Source of the DNA: Temnothorax longispinosus
Lineage: Eukaryota; Arthropoda; Insecta; Hymenoptera; Formicidae
DNA: 64,000 nt
Direction of reading: 5' to 3'
Assembly (NCBI RefSeq): GCF_030848805.1
Contig: NC_092366.1
Coordinates: forward strand, 17,984,620-18,048,619
How positions within the stretch are numbered: position 1 is the stretch's first letter; the number at the start of each line of letters is the position of its first letter. This document shows, in pieces, positions 12,180 to 25,374 of this stretch. The notes under the pieces were generated by a model. That model made no database searches. It was given only the letters and a program-made list of their open reading frames with translations, and was not told the origin of the DNA. A program made the translations under genes and the position numbers.

Positions 12180-14334
12180 ACGACACAACACTCGGCACGG
12201 GCATGTACACTTATGTTGCAGCTTGACACGGCGTTCCGCGACCCCTTTCAGACTTAGACACGACAAACAGAAAGTGCAAAACTCTGTCGTGCAACGAAGC
12301 GACATTGAATCTAGAACAAGCAACCGCAACTATAGACTCTAATTGTTGGTTTGAAAACAGTTACTTCAACAGAGAGAGTCAACCACTCTTGACACTGTAA
12401 ACAGTAGATTCCAAGATCTAATTTGTATGTATATGTCCTACCGACTAATCCGCGGATGTATACGTCGAACCTAGTATTTACAGCATCACTCGTGGTTTCC
12501 GTTATGATTCACAAGCCGAGCTATTAACTTCACAGTTAAAGCTCTTTATCCTTTTCCATTAAAAAATTCGTGATCATATTGACAAGCTCAATTTTCATAT
12601 TACAGAATTAATCTTTTCTACTTAAATACATGTGTTTTCTATCTACAACTATCTTTATTCATCTCTGCTACTTTGAAATTTAAATGTGCAGCAATGCTTT
12701 ACGTTCCAAATTTCAAATCCGCGCACCTTAAAATGTACAAGTGCTCGAAAGAGAGGAAATATTTTAATTTTGTGAAGCTCATTCGTTCAAATTAATTAAA
12801 TTTTTAGATAAAGAAAACAGATTTTCGTTTTTAAGGGTTTTGTTATACACGCGATTTCAGGAAATGGAATTTAGAATTTATCCTTCTATATTTCTTCTAT
12901 TTTAAGTAAAAAGAATAAGAAAGCGGCGCACGAAAATGAATGGATCTGACAATGGTGCGCGTTTGTCTTGTCGGCAACTTTGCATAAGTGACAGACAGCG
13001 AATTGCATGCCGAGTATGTCGACAACGGAATAGAGAAATCTATCTGACGAGTGAGTACTCCTGCCGATTTGATTGCGGTTGACGTATTGAGGAAAATGTA
13101 ACAAACAGTCCATCGCTTTTTCATTCGGACTTTCAATTCCATGTTGTGAATTGTGACTCGCGATCCGACGATTTTATCCAGCACCGACGTACCAACGAGC
13201 AATCTTTTAGTAGCCTGGCTTTCGTGCGAGTGCTTTTCCTCGTGTGATCGAAGAATAATATTTGCAACATTTTTCGTGTAACGCGAAGTGGCCCTCAAAC
13301 TACTATTCGCGAGTTGTCTAGGAGCGTAGCGCGCGTTTTCAAACATCCATTTTATATTTAGACCATTATATATTTATGTTTCGTATCAGTTTATATAATA
13401 TCAAAGACGCAGGAGACATTTAGATTTGAAGCTTTCGTAATCGACTCAGGGAAAGTTTAGGAAGTCCCAGTATAACCGATTCGTAACTCAGTTACTATTT
13501 GTTTTATGCTAACGTAGAGTTAATTACACCGATGCCGGAGTTGATGTTTGAGATGCTTGATTATATTTCGCGGAATTGCGTTTAATTCATTTTCATGCGA
13601 TTGCGAGGAATTTACTTTGCCATTAGGATGATGGCTTTTCGAGTACTAACGCTAATTATTTTTACGTAATCCAAAGAAAAATTATCAAAAAACAAAAAGA
13701 AAATATATTTTACTTTATTTTTTCTGTACGCAAAATGTACAGCATACTAAAAGTCTATATGTGTATGCATTAATGTGTATACATATATTCAAACTTCGAC
13801 ATATACAATTTTGGATATTAAAATGTATGTGAGTGGCCCATACTCTTTCTATATTTTTTCCATTAGACATACATGCAAACTGAACTAGGACTATTCTGTT
13901 GTTTCTTGATAACAACGGATTTATAATTTAATTTTCATTAGTCGGTCTATTCGGGTACCCCTCGTATAGTACATCCACAATGATTACTCGACCGGTGGAA
14001 TGTTTGTGGAGAGGCCGTAAATATGAAAGTCATCTTTAGCCACCCCTAGTTTGTATATTTTTTTGCCTCGCCGGATTCGTGCTCGGGCGAGCTCACATTT
14101 TCGCAAAGCGGTTGGCTGGCCGCCGCGGCCGGTATCGGGTGCTGCCATCGAAAAATCGACGTCTAGCCCGCACACGAAAGCGAACCCCCCGGCCCTGCTT
14201 CGCTACACGCGAGTGTAGTGGCCGCACGCGTGAATATCGCTTACGTGGACCAACCTCGCCCGGGACTTCTTCCTATCGTCGCCCTTATCGTGACATTTAA
14301 CGAGCCCAGGTCACGTTGTATATCCAGGGTGCTC

Positions 14335-14454
14335 GCTTTTTATACGACCGTACCGCTATGGTAAGTTAACTCCGATAGAGAACGAGGAGATAAGTGATAA
14401 AGGTAGGCGAATGAGCCGGCAGGAAGAAATAATTATCCACCATGCAATAAAACA
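14335..14454. repeat. Diverged direct duplication, copy A
   Basis: Seen: this block shares with copy B the ordered words CTTTTTATAC, ATGGTAA, TAACTCCGATA, GATAA-TGATAAA, CGAATGAG and GGAAGAAATAATTA, followed by AATAAAACA. By eye about three quarters of bases match. The ACATTTAA word at 14293 also recurs before copy B, so the duplicated unit may start earlier, with an insertion in this copy. Copy A contains ATG|GTAAGT, a consensus splice donor; in copy B the same site is GTAATC. No conserved reading frame was seen. Confidence 0.65.
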
Positions 14455-14564
14455 CAGCGACTCTATGACACGACTAGCTCGTTATAACATTCGATAATTA
14501 CGTAATGCTATGTCTAAGGCTATGTCTTTAGTTGCTTGAAAACACGTCGTACATTTAAGAATAC

Positions 14565-14691
14565 TGACTTTTTATACAATCCTACAGTAATGGTAATCTA
14601 ACTCCGATACAAAAAAAAAAGATAAATGATAAAAGTAGACGAATGAGACGATGGGAAGAAATAATTAATCATTATACTACTGAATAAAACA
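14565..14691. repeat. Diverged direct duplication, copy B
   Basis: The second copy starts 230 bases after copy A. It has a run of ten A where copy A has a GA-rich stretch, and it ends just before the CT microsatellite at 14714. It may be a tandem duplication, or the remains of a repeat inserted twice. Confidence 0.65.
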
Positions 14692-14710
14692 TTGGATCCT
14701 CCTCCTTCAC

Positions 14711-14713
<3 letters not shown>

Positions 14714-14762
<49 letters not shown>
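14714..14762. repeat. (CT)n microsatellite
   Basis: 49 bases of uninterrupted CT, immediately after the duplicated block at 14565-14691. Confidence 0.95.
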
Positions 14763-14766
<4 letters not shown>

Positions 14767-15290
14767 ATTCGTGTACATCTATTATTTAAACAAAATTGAA
14801 TGAAATGTCACTAAAAATACAACATTAAATGTGGATACAACTTACATTTTGAAAACATGTTAACGAAAATTAATTTCGTTATTTTTTATTTGATTTCGAG
14901 ATATAATTAATTCATTAAAAATTAATGTTATTTCAAAGATTCCAATCTGAGAGAACATTTTCTTGGGTGTGTGTCTTAATAAAATCTTATTAATTCATAT
15001 ATTATCTCAAATATTATATTTGATTACCAAAGTCTGGAAAATGTTCTTAGAAGGAGTTTTTAAGAGACGATATCAATCACCAAGAGTTCTTAGTAATATT
15101 AGTGATATTACAAAATTACATATAAAGTATATTTATCGGAATAAAACAGAAAAAATGTTAGATATGCAAAAATTATGACCTTATACGTATCTCTTTTATT
15201 CAACGACTTCTCGCATGCGATGTACGTTAACTGAGTTAACTCCCAAGAGTTTTGCTTAAGAACCATAAAAAGCAGGAGTTAAGAGCTTAC

Positions 15291-15420
15291 CTGTAAATCG
15301 GAATGACGTCACTCTTGTACCAGACGACCAAGATAGCGGAATCGTTGGAATGAGGTGGACGAATATCGCATGGCAGCTCGGCCGTTCCACCGAGGACCGC
15401 TCTTGCAGACAATGGCGGCC
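15291..15420 (-). CDS. Internal exon of a Sidestep-family Ig cell-surface receptor
   Basis: Seen: on the minus strand a pyrimidine-rich stretch ending TTCTAG precedes the exon and CAG|GTAAGC follows it. The 130-nt exon is open in phase: two bases, 42 codons, two bases. It reads PPLSARAVLGG, then TAELPCDIRPP, then SAILVVWYKSD and VIPIY. Cys17 followed 16 residues later by Trp33 in a VVWYK context is the B-strand Cys/C-strand Trp pair of a V-type Ig domain. Known: the order V-L-G-G-x-A-x-L-P-C-D-I-x-P-P, then VxWYK and PIYS, is typical of the first Ig domain of arthropod Sidestep proteins, which are transmembrane partners of Beat proteins in axon guidance. Inference: the split codon AG|N would give the Ser or Arg of a PIYS/R motif, and the second Ig cysteine lies in the next exon. 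No such exon was recognised between 1 and 15290, so the downstream intron probably exceeds 15 kb. Which family member this is cannot be told from one exon. Confidence 0.85.
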
Positions 15421-16220
15421 CTAGAACACAAAATATACTTGATCGAATAGTTGCCACCTGCATCTCCTGTCGATTCTGCGACCGGAAGAATTTTACGGGA
15501 TAGATCTCTTACTGTCAGCGACAGTTGTTTAAAATCATTGCTTTTATAAACATCACATATTATTAATGCATTCGTTAACGCATTTCTCGAACCTCTCTCT
15601 GTTATGTTTTCACTCATAAATACATTGTAAAGAACTAATTTTCTTTACAATATTAATTAAAAATTTAATACAAACGATCATCAGGCTCACGCATAAAAGG
15701 AAAAAATACTAGATATATTTAATTTATTGAAGAATTTATTGAGATTTTATTTAATTTATTGAAAAATTATATAAATGCGAGAATAAAAAGAAATTATTTT
15801 CTTTTACCGACACGTGTAATGGCTAATTCGATGCCGAGTAATCGTATCATCGTGACACAACGAGCTTCATGTTCAATAAGATCCGCGTTATTACTACCCT
15901 TACATTGCGTTACCGATAACTTTGAGTGGTCATTTCCGCGACGTAGGAAATCCGTTTTACTTACAAATAACAGGGTTGACTGACGTAGGTGCGACACGAA
16001 AGGTGATGGCGTTTCATAGAGAACCCTGTTCTTTACCAAGAAACGGTCGCGTATTATCGTTATTATCGTTATTATCGTTACCGTACACACAGCGTACATC
16101 ACATTTCAACTCCAATAATTTTCTAAATTATCCTTTCACATTAATGCCTTCGCATTACGCGACTTACTGCGAAGATATGGATCTCAGAATTTTAGAAAAT
16201 CAACGATTTGGTTAAGGAAG

Positions 16221-16253
16221 CTTTAATAAATTAATACTTTAATAAATTAGTAC
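16221..16253. repeat. Two tandem copies of a 16-bp AT-rich unit
   Basis: CTTTAATAAATTAATA is followed directly by CTTTAATAAATTAGTA. This is a short local duplication in AT-rich sequence. Confidence 0.8.
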
Positions 16254-16875
16254 ATCACTATTATCGATTTTTTCAATTAAACATAAAATTGCTGTAGTTA
16301 TTTCATATTTGATGAAGTTGAATCAAATACATGGCAATCACTCAAAACAACTTAATTTATTAATTCTAATCGATTTAAAAAACAGAACACGGTTTTGTTT
16401 TCATGATGCGCAAAATAATAATAGCAAGTATTGCTGAGAGACAATTCAGCGATTTATACGTCAAGTCCGACGAAATTCGTGATAACATTTTGCCTCTTTC
16501 CCTTCAAGATGGACGATTGAATGTTTCCGAGATGAAACGAGGAAAAAACCGAATCCGAGGCGAAGATATCGGCGTTATGCAGAACGGAGAAAGGTCACGT
16601 CACAATTTCGCGCTCCAGAAAACGCCGTTTCCATTGGACAGCATTTGGTCTGGGTCAGGTATTGAAGGATCGGCGAGAATATTTGCGGAGGAGATGGGCG
16701 ACGGAAGAGGATGCCAGGGGAGGACAACGCGGCCGGCCGGTCGGCCGGCGTGCCGGAAAACGGAAACGGATGTATATATGCCGGTTGTCCGAGCGTATTA
16801 AAACTGAGCGAATAGCGAATGGATTTCCTTTCCAGTCTGTCGGCCGTAGAGGAAACGCGAATTCTCTCGTACGTG

Positions 16876-16881
16876 CACACA

Positions 16882-16922
<41 letters not shown>
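16876..16922. repeat. Compound (AC)n(TC)n microsatellite
   Basis: A short AC run passes directly into about 39 bases of TC. The overlapping Leu-Ser and Arg-Glu frames are repeat products. Confidence 0.95.
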
Positions 16923-16926
<4 letters not shown>

Positions 16927-17678
16927 GAATTGGATTTTTTCAAATTCCTCGGCTCTCAGTTTTCGAATTGAACGTCAAACAAAGCGATTCACTGAGATTC
17001 TCGGGCGTTCTATGATTGATCAAACTTATTTCATTCAAAGTTTCGTTTGAATGCGAGACAGAGAGAGAAAGATCCGATTGGTTATTACTGATTCACTTTT
17101 TTTTGGAGCTGTTGATTTTGTAAAACACCGCTGTGTGATATTCGTGGATGTCGTACTGAAAAGAGCACCGAATTTTTTTTCAAATTAAAGCTGCACGAAT
17201 TCCTAGAAAATTATGTTTTTATTTCCTAAAATATTTCCTAACAATCCATTTTTTTTTTTCATTTTTTAAACATTCTTTCCTACTAATTATGTGATATCTA
17301 TTTTTTTTGTATCATAAATTTCTTATTATTTTCTGAAGGTTATAATATGTGCAAGCACATATGTAGATCGAAATTAATACTTTGGAGAAGAATTAATAAT
17401 TTGAAAATTTTCAACCAAAAATATCTTGTAAAGTAAAAATGAATGGAAAACAACAGTTCTTTTACATCTTAAAAAGCGTAAAATAACATTTATTATTTTC
17501 GTTGTATAGGTACTCTCGAAAATGTTACAACTCTTCCCTCATTTACAGAGAAACAATATGATATGCAAAACAAAAGTGGCGGGCATTCCATTATCAAACT
17601 TGGCGAAACCTTTATCTTACCTCGTCCAAATTTCTGAGTTTCTGTCATAAGAGTCATTTCTCTTCCTTACATTTTCAG

Positions 17679-17922
17679 CCCCATGAGCGATAGTTCGCAC
17701 GGAGCGCATATTAGGTCTCTCGTTCCAAGTTTTGAATTTTTAAGCAGAATTTTCACTCTGTGCCGCCGTCACGGGAGGGAATATATTATGCAGTCCCTAA
17801 TTTACCGTCCAAGAGCTGGTCGTTTCAGTCTCGCAGAACGGAGAAACGAGTTTACGCGGATGAACAAATGGAAAGGCTCGGCGGTGTCTATTTCACCATT
17901 TATTCGAACATCCCACGGCTGA
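17679..17922 (+). CDS. Possible terminal exon after a strong acceptor, unknown product
   Basis: Seen: TTTCTCTTCCTTACATTTTCAG is a near-ideal acceptor. The frame with ATG at 17683 is open to TGA at 17922 (MSDSSHGAHIRSLVPSF at its start). A second frame is open from about 17737 to 17993 (ends RLTNVIRKQRIGFN), so composition alone does not choose between them. No domain was recognised. Confidence 0.15.
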
Positions 17923-18880
17923 CGGTGATACGTCCGAATTTAAACGCAAGATTGACGAACGTTATTAGAAAACAGCGCATTGGCTTTAATTAATATTTAA
18001 TCAATTATATTTGTAATTGTAATAGAAGGGGAGGCACACATTAATTACATCGCTCCCTGTTATGTATTTTCATTATGATAATGTACCTTTTGCATATCAT
18101 TGACATAGAGTGATAACAGTTAATTAAATTTGACTATCAAAATTTCGGGTCACTTGATGTGTATTAATTTTAACCCGCGCCTCGTCATTTTGATAACGTT
18201 CAAACTTTTCAATGTTCTTGTAAAACTATTTTTAATTAGATCTTCTGCGATTCTAGGTTTTACAATAACATCCACGCACAAAACATACAGTTTGAAAAAT
18301 AACATATTAACATAGAAATACTAACATATGGGATTACTCGATGTACGCTGTAGTAAAGTCAATTTGAAAAATTGAAAATTCATGAAGACAATAGAATTAC
18401 TATCACAAATCAAAATTTTCCATTAAAAGAAATCTATATATTGGTACGTACAAAAAATTTTTAAAGAAATATTATTTAAAAAAAATTATAATTTACTCCT
18501 CACTAATTACATCAAAACGTCAAAGTCAATAACAATAAAATAATAGTTTCAAAATGTAACGAAACCAAGAAGATGTAGAACACATTGGTTATACAACGAA
18601 ACCTTTATAAATGTAAACCGAAATGTTCTCTAGCCAGTGCAAATAAATCGCATAGCTTAAACCAACACACAGCGTTGAAACTACCTGTATAGTCACACCA
18701 TATGAAATTCTTCCTAGTTTCAAATCCGGGGCAGTATCAGGCGGATAGAGAAAAAGTGCATTGAAATTTCACTCTATAGATTTTAAGCTGGAGCGCGCGC
18801 CGATAGGCGCCAATCCCTTTGGCGTATTCGCGATATAAAGTACACACCTCGGGATTCGTCGCGATAGGGTTTTACATGCC

Positions 18881-18903
18881 AGAGAGAGAGAGAGAGCGCG
18901 CGC
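18881..18903. repeat. Short (AG)8(CG)n microsatellite
   Basis: Eight AG units are followed by a GCGCGCGC run. The CG run is alternating purine-pyrimidine. Confidence 0.9.
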
Positions 18904-21900
18904 ATTGATTTTCTTGATTAAATCATCATACGCATTCAAAATTTCTATTAATCGATCTCGCGGGATATACGCGAGCGCGTGTACAAACTCGTCTCCTCCG
19001 GATGATCAGGTGAGAGTAATCCCGTTGCGTCGGGGTCAATGCATCCGGCAGACAGAAACGCTAATTAAATTTGCAGGCAACCGAAGTGGCACCACTCCGC
19101 TGCGCGTGTGCGCCTTTTTTTCGCGTATTATACATTTATACTTTCCGAGAGACGGGAGGTCCGCGCCTCACAGACATCTTTACCGCGTGCTCTTCCATTT
19201 TTCTTGCGTCCCCGTAGCTCATAGAGTTAACGTTAACGGTATTATCCGGCGCCGGGAACGCGCGGGAATGCTTTTTACTTCCCCTATACCCTATCCTACC
19301 CTGTCCTATACCGCACGTATCTACGTATACGTACGTAGGATCCGGTCTCGCGTGTACGCCGGTATAAGCGTACAAAACAACGGTTTTCACGGCGTCCGCT
19401 AAATTTCCCTTGGGCTACCCGCGGTGCATTATGTGTCCTGAAGGGTAGCGGGCAACTGCGGATCGCCCCTGTCGTCCCGTCGTGTGCCTTGTCCCCCGTC
19501 CCTCGCGTGATCTTCCCTCTGTTGCCTGCCCGGAGGCAAACAGCGCGCGACAGCCGCGAATCGCGCTGAAAAGCGTTTTGAAAAAAACGAGAGCCTCTGT
19601 GACGCGCCGTCTGCCTATTTGACATACTTTTGAAAAAAAAAGGATAACGCGAAAGCGTGAATAGCGAGCCGGTGCGATCCCTTTCGCCGGTACGCGCGAG
19701 CAGGAATTCTTCCATAGGTTTCGCGTTTCATTGATGATTTTTTCAACGAAGGGCGAGCATTGTGCCCGTGGAGGATTCGTGAAAGTTGTATCGTTATCCC
19801 GACGAGAGAGAGAGCATTTTTACACTCTGACTTTCGCTTTGCAGAAATCGTCACGTTGGAATTAATAAAATGTTTACTGCCAAAAATTATCACGCGGTTT
19901 TTATTCCGTTATGGGCACTATATCAAAACATTCCACCTTTTCTCAAACTGATTCGAAATTGGGCTTCTACCTCGATAAAAAACAAAATTTTCGTTCTATA
20001 CACGTTGCCAGGCATGTTGGAGTGAATTTCCGCCTCGACGAGAAAGAATAACATTGCGTACGTGATACTACCCGTCTCGCGCGAGAGATAGTTTCTTCTT
20101 TTTTTTCCTCCCCGGGGATCCAATTTCGAAAATTTAATACACGGCGTGTAGCAAACTAGCTCGCGAAGTTTTGAAAATCGCAGTCCCAATGATTAATCTT
20201 CGGGAGCCGTGAATCACGTCAACCGAGATGTAATCGTGCGGCTGGCGAACTATGTATAAATATATTTTTTAATAAATATAAAATATTCTTAACGATTTAG
20301 CCTAAATATATAGCATGAAGTATTTATATGAAAATGCTCGGAATATAAATGTATAAAAAGTATCTTTTTGATAATTCGAATTTTTGCGTGAAATATATAC
20401 ACATAAGAGAGGTATCGACCAGCCACGTATTGCACAACGTTGCTGTTGCCAATAGGTGGAATTACATACGTCAAAGTGACGATTCTTTCGGAGAATTTCG
20501 TCGGAAAAGTGTACACCGCTAGCACGGATATTTACTATGTAACGTGGCCCTGCCACGGCGCCGGGAGGAAAGTGATATCGTCGACGCAGCGGAAAAGCCG
20601 CTCTTTATGAAATGTTGCTGAATCGACGGTGCGGTTTTCATGTACCTGGCCCACGGGCGTACGAGAGTTTACACAAGTTTCATGTGCTTCGGGAGAAAAT
20701 GAGTAACAAGGAAAGGTTGTGCCAAAATCCGAAAAGATCGATGGTGAACGATAGAGGTCCTTGCGCGAGAAACATTTTGTTCGTATAAAAAACTCTGCAG
20801 CCAAATTGCTCTCGAAATCTGTTTCAAAAGCGTAACAGAAAAACAGACTCCAAATTTGTCAATGAATTCTTTCCTGATACGGGTCCGCACGTTATGATAC
20901 ATCCTGTATAACTGTAATGTATTCGAAGCGTTAATTTACAAGGATCTCAATTTGCACGATAGTTTCCAAAGCATTAAAGCAGCAACAACGCAAATTAAGA
21001 GCTATTTGCGAGCTAACGATCGATATGTGCATATGCAATTGCAACCCGCAATAATTATTAAGTCACAGCATGATGTAAATATCACGACGATGTACCAGTC
21101 AAATTGGAAAGATTCTCAAAGTAGAAGAATTCTTTTCTATTTTTGATTAATTTCTTCATTGTCCGGATAACAAATAAAAAACATTTATTATTAGCTTTGC
21201 GCACACGATGAAAATAATCGAGCTAGCTTTAATGACAATTCACTTTAATGCCTTACACAATTCCCTTAGGTACTTTACGATTGCTAATTTATCTTGCTTA
21301 ACTGATTAGCGCGATAGCGTATTTCGCAGTCTTTACGTTGCGGAGGGAGCAAGATACGCGAATATCTCGCCGATAAGGAATACAGGAATGCGGTGACCGC
21401 GCTGCCGAAGCTAGAGGCCGGAAATCAGTGTTACGGCTACCCTCGTCTGGGCAAGCCCTTACCACGCGCAGAAATAACCCAAACGGGGGCTATCCGACTA
21501 AGCCGATAATCCGCGGGTCAGACAGTGTCGAGAAGCCGTACAACTTTGCTTAGCCCCGTCCTTTACCCCTCGGTCGTCCGTGCCCTACGGCCGTCCACGG
21601 AAACCTGCGGTTAGCTGGGAGCTATCGTTTCTGCGCTCTGGCCACACCTCGTAGAAATCAATTTACTCTCGGGCGATTCCACGGGATCGGATCGGCGGGG
21701 AAAGATCGCCGCGCCGCTGAGCGAAGACGAGGATTAGGGGAGAATAAATACGAGGATTCCGCGGAGTCTTTAATAATCGAAGACACATCGATATATATGT
21801 CACGGCTCGCCGGTTTCGATCGAAGGTAATTTAAGCGACAAGGTTCAACTAGCGTAATTTCAGAAAAGAAGATTGGCAAATACGATATTTGATAATCGAA

Positions 21901-23510
21901 GATCCATTTAATATTGAAGTCGACTTTATCATCAGTGCGGTTACATATTATTCGCAACAGCATTTCATTATTTTAAAATTCACTTAATTAATGTACTTGC
22001 AATTGAAAGATAATATGTATATTTTTAAATTGAAATTATATTCAACTTGGAAAATTTGTTCCAATCGTTCGTTTTTACACATTCCATCATATTCTATTTC
22101 TTTCTTTTTTAAAAAAATTATTTAATTCTTCAAACTCACTACTAGCTTTCATATTTTACAATTATTGCACTTCACTCTATTTCACTCTATTTTCTTCTTT
22201 TTTAGCATATAATAAAAAAAAGAAGTAAAAACCGAATGCTAAAATCAAAGATCTAAATTTTTGTATTATAAAATTAGAATGTTAAACAAAAGTTTATTTT
22301 AAGTATTACACATCACACAAGTCAAATACAGAGTACATAACATTCACACAAGTTTAAAAAATGTAGGATCACTTTTCCATTTCAAATGTTATAATCTCAC
22401 CCTACTTTCCTGTCGACATCGATTATGTCGTTCACCGAAAATCCGATCTATTCGTTTTTCCAATCACGCAGGTGTTTCTGTAGCTTCTTCGCTCACAGGG
22501 GAAAACAACCCAGAAACAAGTAAACTGTGAGAACTTCGTTTAATCGAGATTAATCGCCCGGTCAACCGTCCCCGTGTCAAATTGTTAGGAACGAGCGCCA
22601 CGTGCGTGTCACACGTATTGCGTGGGAGAAAGGAAGAGAGGTCATTTCCTTCCGATGACCACGTGGTCATCAGATCGCTCCGGTCAGAGCATTCGAATAA
22701 TAAAATTGGAAACGTCAACTCCCATGCGTATATGTGTGCGCAGGCAAAGATATAGGTACGTTGCTCCGAGCGTGCAATATCGTCGAGTTTTAGGGTTTTC
22801 GCAGCTGTGACAACGGCTGGCCGCAAGGCGGTGCCCCGATTTCACCCGAAACTTTCGCCAATATCATCATAACCGTAATTCCACGATTCCGTTGGGAACT
22901 TTTTTCCATTCGTACCGTATGTGGTCCTCATTGTCGTTCTCATCCTGGGAACACGAGGAATCTTTCGCGAGGGACTTTTTGCGGACGGAGCGCTCCGTAA
23001 TGCGGTACTCTTTGCGGTAGACAAAATTATTTTACGGAATTTATCGCCTCCTTTTCGATAAATTGCAATACGTTCGTACATCACGATGTAGATATCACAT
23101 ACAGATATTATTCAGTTCTGCAATGTGAAGTAATCATTTCGCATTAAAAGCGAATATCTTGATTTATAGAAGTGGACGAAAAACAAATGGTACCTTGTAA
23201 GTTGTGTGAAAATCACAAAATAATATAAATAAAAGCAAGTTTATCTCTTCGCGTCCAGCAAGCTGGGTCAATCGCTTATGTTGATCTTTAATATACGAAA
23301 TATGAAATATTCATCTTAGATCTCGTCTAGTCCAGATATCTAAAGATGTCGGCGATAGACGGTGGCGGTTTCATACAAGCGACCAAGCGTATGTTTAGCA
23401 TCATGCTTTTTGCAATCTGATTTCCTCTCGCTCGATGCTCCACTTCAAAGCGTGACGTTTAGCCGCTCTTGATCGGCTGTAGCTCTGGATACTGTCGAAG
23501 GAAAACGTGA

Positions 23511-23512
<2 letters not shown>

Positions 23513-23579
<67 letters not shown>
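23513..23579. repeat. (GA)n microsatellite
   Basis: About 67 bases of GA with one AAG interruption near the 3' end; among the longest dinucleotide runs in the window. On the minus strand it reads as a CT tract followed by TTTTCCTTCGACAG, which resembles a splice acceptor but leads only into short frames. Confidence 0.95.
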
Positions 23580-23580
<1 letters not shown>

Positions 23581-23858
23581 CAAAGGAAGGCACGCGCGTG
23601 ATCATATGATATCCCGCATGATTTGATGGGCACACTTGATTTCGCAACCCGCGGACTGTCAAACCGAATAACACACTCAGGTTTACTTTCAAGAACGCAC
23701 ACGAAAGTAATAAAAAGCAATTAACGAAAGTAATTAACTTCTAAAGCATTTGGAAAAACAAGCTGAGAGATTCTTTTTTTTTAAACTAAAGCTTTCTAAT
23801 ATTAAATCGTGATTAGAAAACATTTATATAAGTGGCATGTTCCTGATTCGTAGGCATA

Positions 23859-24173
23859 ATGGGCTTAATGATTATTTTAAAAATTGTAAAAAATAATTTA
23901 GTAATAACGCAGCTCTCTCTATATACTTTTATAGCTTTGCAAGTTATAGCTTTATTATTTTATTTTGATCATCTCGCAGTATATTTCACTAAAAAAGATA
24001 TAACATGCTGTGTACAGCAGCTGTTTTTGTTTCTTTATTTGTTTGGTTCGCTACTCGACATCAAAGCCTGTAGCTTGGGCAATTTCGACCAACCTTGTCG
24101 TTTACGCGTCGAGTTTACTCGAGGGAAATGTGATGGAGAAAGCGGTGCGCAGAATACACCCGTTACCCGTTGA
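23859..24173 (+). CDS. Hypothetical small membrane-type protein, 104 codons
   Basis: Seen: the frame starts with ATG at 23859 and ends TGA. Residues about 26-40 (FIALQVIALLFYF) and 53-67 (QQLFLFLYLFGSLLD) are hydrophobic, with CC between them, and the C-terminal third is polar (FTRGKCDGESG). The first two thirds lie in AT-rich DNA. A second frame, 24010-24246, overlaps it. The family is not recognised, and this may be chance. Confidence 0.2.
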   Translation: MGLMIILKIVKNNLVITQLSLYTFIALQVIALLFYFDHLAVYFTKKDITCCVQQLFLFLYLFGSLLDIKACSLGNFDQPCRLRVEFTRGKCDGESGAQNTPVTR

Positions 24174-25374
24174 TCCACTATGCAAAAGCCTACGAACTTG
24201 TAGTACCACAAATTGTCGTGCTTGTTTTCGCACGTGCCAAACCTGACCTGTGATTCATTCACATAAATTAGACCCTAGCAAGAAACATAAGATCCCGTAA
24301 ATTTACCGACATTTTGCTAATAGAAAGCAAACGCAGTAAAATAGTAACGATATAAGAACATGTTGAAAAAAAGAGTAAAATAATCGTAGTAATTATGCTC
24401 GTAGTAATAGTTTTAAGTCGTCTACATAAAATGTTAACTATATATTTTGTAAAGGATTTTCATTCAGCAAAAGAAATGTGGAGCTTTTATTCAGTCAGTA
24501 TAATCGTCGGTAATATTATACAAGTGAAACCATAACGCACACTCTCTTATTTCTCAATTTTTTAAAAAATGCTTCGGCATAAAAATATTTATATAGATCC
24601 TTTTCAAAATCTAGTACTGAAATCGCATTTAAGATTTTTGTTGAATATGATGTAACAAGCCAAATAGAAATCGCGATAGAAATATATGCAAAAATTGTGC
24701 GCTGATTGAGTATGTCAATCTAGTTTCTGCTCGCATTTTTCAAGGAGGATAATGGATCGAGAGATTTTCCGAGTGAGTTTACGGGAGATTCATACTCGAT
24801 TCACCGCCGATAAGCTCACTCGTAAAGATAAAGACGGAGATACTAGAAAATACTCGAGGGACTCCGGATGCTTTCAGGATAGACAAGGCAATACGATTTC
24901 GAGCGGAATGCTTTTGTTTTAGCGTGAAAAGGGAAAAGAACGAATGCACTTAATAAAGCACTCTATTTTTCATAGCTGCTCCAGATACTCGGCCCTTTAA
25001 GCATTAATAATTGTCGACTGAAAAGGCAAAAGCGATGTAAACGCTAAGAAGATGGTTTTGAATATAAGTGAAGAAAGAAGTAATGGAATTCATATAATAG
25101 AAACGTGTAACAATTGTACAGTGAAAAGAGAAATGATTAAAAGTGTTGAGATAAATTATGATAAGGGTAATTTGTTGATTATTATACAAATGAAACATTT
25201 TATGTAAAACTTAATAAAATCTATCAAATTAAACAATCATGAATTTCAAATTCATGGTAAACACTTTGCAGTGGCAAAATATACAAGATAAGCTCGATTT
25301 TGCTGTTATGTCCTTATCTTTGCTTCTTTCGTTATTTGCATGGTGGATTTTGTCAAACGTAAGCATGCCATCTA

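Larger units (their letters stand above)
9280..14334. other. Non-coding stretch
   Basis: Mixed composition. It holds three perfect short hairpins and the 11-bp tandem repeat. Minus-strand frames at 9878-10210 and 12897-13346 (149 codons) are open but show no domain or splice support. Confidence 0.5.
15421..23512. other. Non-coding stretch upstream of the Ig exon
   Basis: Probably the intron 5' of the Sidestep-like exon. Only the low-confidence exon at 17679 and microsatellites were recognised. A minus-strand donor GACGAG|GTAAGA at 17621 follows a short ATG frame in the correct phase to join the Ig exon, but it encodes no signal peptide. Confidence 0.5.

Noticed and set aside
17621..17664. 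Minus-strand ATG frame with donor GACGAG|GTAAGA as the exon before the Ig exon
   Set aside because: The phase fits, but it encodes only about 12 polar residues and no signal peptide, and a receptor would need one.
18700..18745. tRNA B-box-like TTTCAAATCCGGG
   Set aside because: No A box or cloverleaf arms could be built around it.
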